This document shows positions 4,684 through 5,777 of a stretch of 5,777 nucleotides of DNA, in pieces. Numbering within the stretch: position 1 is the first letter of the stretch; every line of letters begins with the position of its first letter. A model generated the notes under the pieces. That model had not been told where the DNA came from and ran no database searches. It saw only the letters and a program-made list of their open reading frames with translations. Source of the DNA: Clostridiales bacterium (lineage in GTDB: Bacteria; Bacillota; Clostridia; Christensenellales; Aristaeellaceae); the NCBI GenBank assembly GCA_012512355.1, contig JAAZEI010000362.1:1-5777 (forward strand). Direction: 5' to 3'. A program made the translations under genes and the position numbers.

Positions 4684-5777
4684 ATGCCGGAAATTATTTT
4701 AACCAATGTCACCAAACGTTTTGGTAAATTCACAGCTGTGGACAATCTGAACCTCACTATCCAAAACAATGCCTTTATTACACTGCTGGGTCCTTCAGGC
4801 TGCGGTAAAACAACAACCCTGCGGATGATCGCGGGGCTGGAGGACCCCACGGAGGGCAGCATCTCCATTGACGGCAGAGTTGTCTATGACGCGGACCGCG
4901 GCATCAACCTGTCACCTGACAAGCGTGATGTGGGTTTCCTGTTTCAAAACTATGCTCTGTGGCCGCATATGACCGTCTATCAGAACATTGCCTTCGGCCT
5001 TGAAAACCTCAAATGGGATAAGCCAGCCATCAGAGACCGTGTGACCCAGCTGCTGGAGATGCTTAAGATTGAACAGTTTGAGGAGCGTTACCCCTCCGAG
5101 CTGTCAGGCGGCCAGCAGCAGCGCGTGGCCATTGCCCGAACCCTGGCGCCCAAACCCCAGGTGCTGTTCATGGACGAACCCCTGTCCAACCTGGATGCCA
5201 AGCTGCGCATGGAAATGCGCGCCGAGCTCAAACGCCTGCACATCGATACCAAGGCTACCTTTGTGTATGTTACACATGACCAGCTGGAGGCGATGACGCT
5301 GTCCACCAAAGTGTGCATTATGGAAAATGGCGCCTTGCAGCAGTACGCACCTCCACTCCAGATGTATGCCAGGCCGCACAACCTGTTTGTCGCGGACTTC
5401 ATGGGCAATCCGCCAATGAACTTTCTCCACGGCAAAGCCAGCAAGGATAGTATGGGCACCATAAAAGTTGAAATGAATGACTGGGAAGCATCCTTTGAAC
5501 CCGATCAAACCATCAGCCTGGAGGGTGAGGACGTGGTGCTGGGCATCCGTCCTGAATACATTACCATCAATGAAGACGGCCACTTGCCCGCACAGGTTTA
5601 TTCCACCCTGCCCGCCGGCATGGAAACCACCGTCAGACTCACCTTGGGAAAGACGCCAATAACAGCCGTTGTGTTTGGCGGTGTTGATTACCCCTTTGAC
5701 AGCACTGTCATGCTTGGCTTCAAAGGAGACAACATGATGCTGTTTGATAAAAAGAGCGGCGAGAGCATCGCCTCTGG
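4684..5777 (+). CDS. ABC importer ATP-binding protein with C-terminal TOBE-type domain (runs off right edge)
   Basis: The frame is open from ATG 4684 to the window end, giving 364 residues; family members are about 350-370, so it is nearly complete. It is the cytoplasmic ATPase that powers the importer. Motifs in order are Walker A GPSGCGKTT (36-44), Q-loop Gln88, signature LSGGQQQ (140-146), Walker B VLFMDEP (160-166) with catalytic Glu165, D-loop SNLD (168-171) and switch His198. After the nucleotide-binding domain (to about 240), MGNPPMNFL (240-248) and GIRPEYI (287-293) mark the beta-rich regulatory domain found in the MalK/UgpC/FbpC/PotA group. That domain can hold a regulatory site, but nothing here identifies its effector. 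All catalytic residues are present, so the protein should be active. The NPPMNFL linker resembles sugar-importer ATPases more than classic FbpC, which adds to doubt about an iron substrate. Confidence 0.95.
   Translation, partial: MPEIILTNVTKRFGKFTAVDNLNLTIQNNAFITLLGPSGCGKTTTLRMIAGLEDPTEGSISIDGRVVYDADRGINLSPDKRDVGFLFQNYALWPHMTVYQNIAFGLENLKWDKPAIRDRVTQLLEMLKIEQFEERYPSELSGGQQQRVAIARTLAPKPQVLFMDEPLSNLDAKLRMEMRAELKRLHIDTKATFVYVTHDQLEAMTLSTKVCIMENGALQQYAPPLQMYARPHNLFVADFMGNPPMNFLHGKASKDSMGTIKVEMNDWEASFEPDQTISLEGEDVVLGIRPEYITINEDGHLPAQVYSTLPAGMETTVRLTLGKTPITAVVFGGVDYPFDSTVMLGFKGDNMMLFDKKSGESIAS

Noticed and set aside
5088..5583. Two minus-strand frames opposite the ATPase gene
   Set aside because: They are opposite the intact signature, Walker B and H-switch region of the ATPase. 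No start signals or recognisable domains were seen.

Overview
The window holds one gene start on the minus strand at the left edge, then two small cytoplasmic housekeeping-type genes on the plus strand, then a three-gene ABC importer operon that runs off the right edge. Base composition is near 50% G+C. Promoters are of the ordinary sigma-70/sigma-A kind, Shine-Dalgarno sites are strong (GGAGG-type), and GTG is used once as a start. These traits suit an anaerobic bacterium of the Bacillota/Clostridia type. However, the binding protein has a plain signal peptide without a lipoprotein cysteine, which is more usual in diderm bacteria, so the phylum is not settled.

Layout. Positions 1-38 (minus) encode the N-terminus of a flavin/nicotinamide nucleotide-binding oxidoreductase. 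Positions 39-262 are a divergent intergenic region with a good minus-strand promoter (-10 TATAAT with an A/T-rich upstream tract) and a weaker plus-strand candidate. Positions 263-796 encode a 2H phosphoesterase of the 2'-5' RNA ligase family. Positions 872-1342 encode a YbaK/EbsC-type aminoacyl-tRNA deacylase, preceded by a perfect 12-bp tandem duplication. Positions 1343-1630 are noncoding and hold the strongest regulatory signal here: a perfect-consensus promoter (TTGACA-N16-TATAAT) followed by a leader of about 185 nt with nested and mutually exclusive inverted repeats.

The importer comprises a periplasmic/extracellular substrate-binding protein (1631-2776), a 613-residue permease with both membrane domains fused in one chain (2841-4682), and the ATPase (4684 to beyond 5777). 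A perfect 15-bp-arm hairpin lies between the binding-protein and permease genes. It probably lets the binding protein be made in excess over the membrane parts. The permease and ATPase genes are separated by one base and are probably translationally coupled.

The architecture is that of the 'ferric iron' (Fbp/Afu) ABC importers. The binding protein, however, lacks the obvious His and Tyr-Tyr iron ligands of FbpA, so the substrate is open; hexose phosphates and other small anions are realistic alternatives. I see no CRISPR array, mobile element, tRNA or rRNA. The best candidate for something undescribed is the structured leader RNA of the transporter operon.
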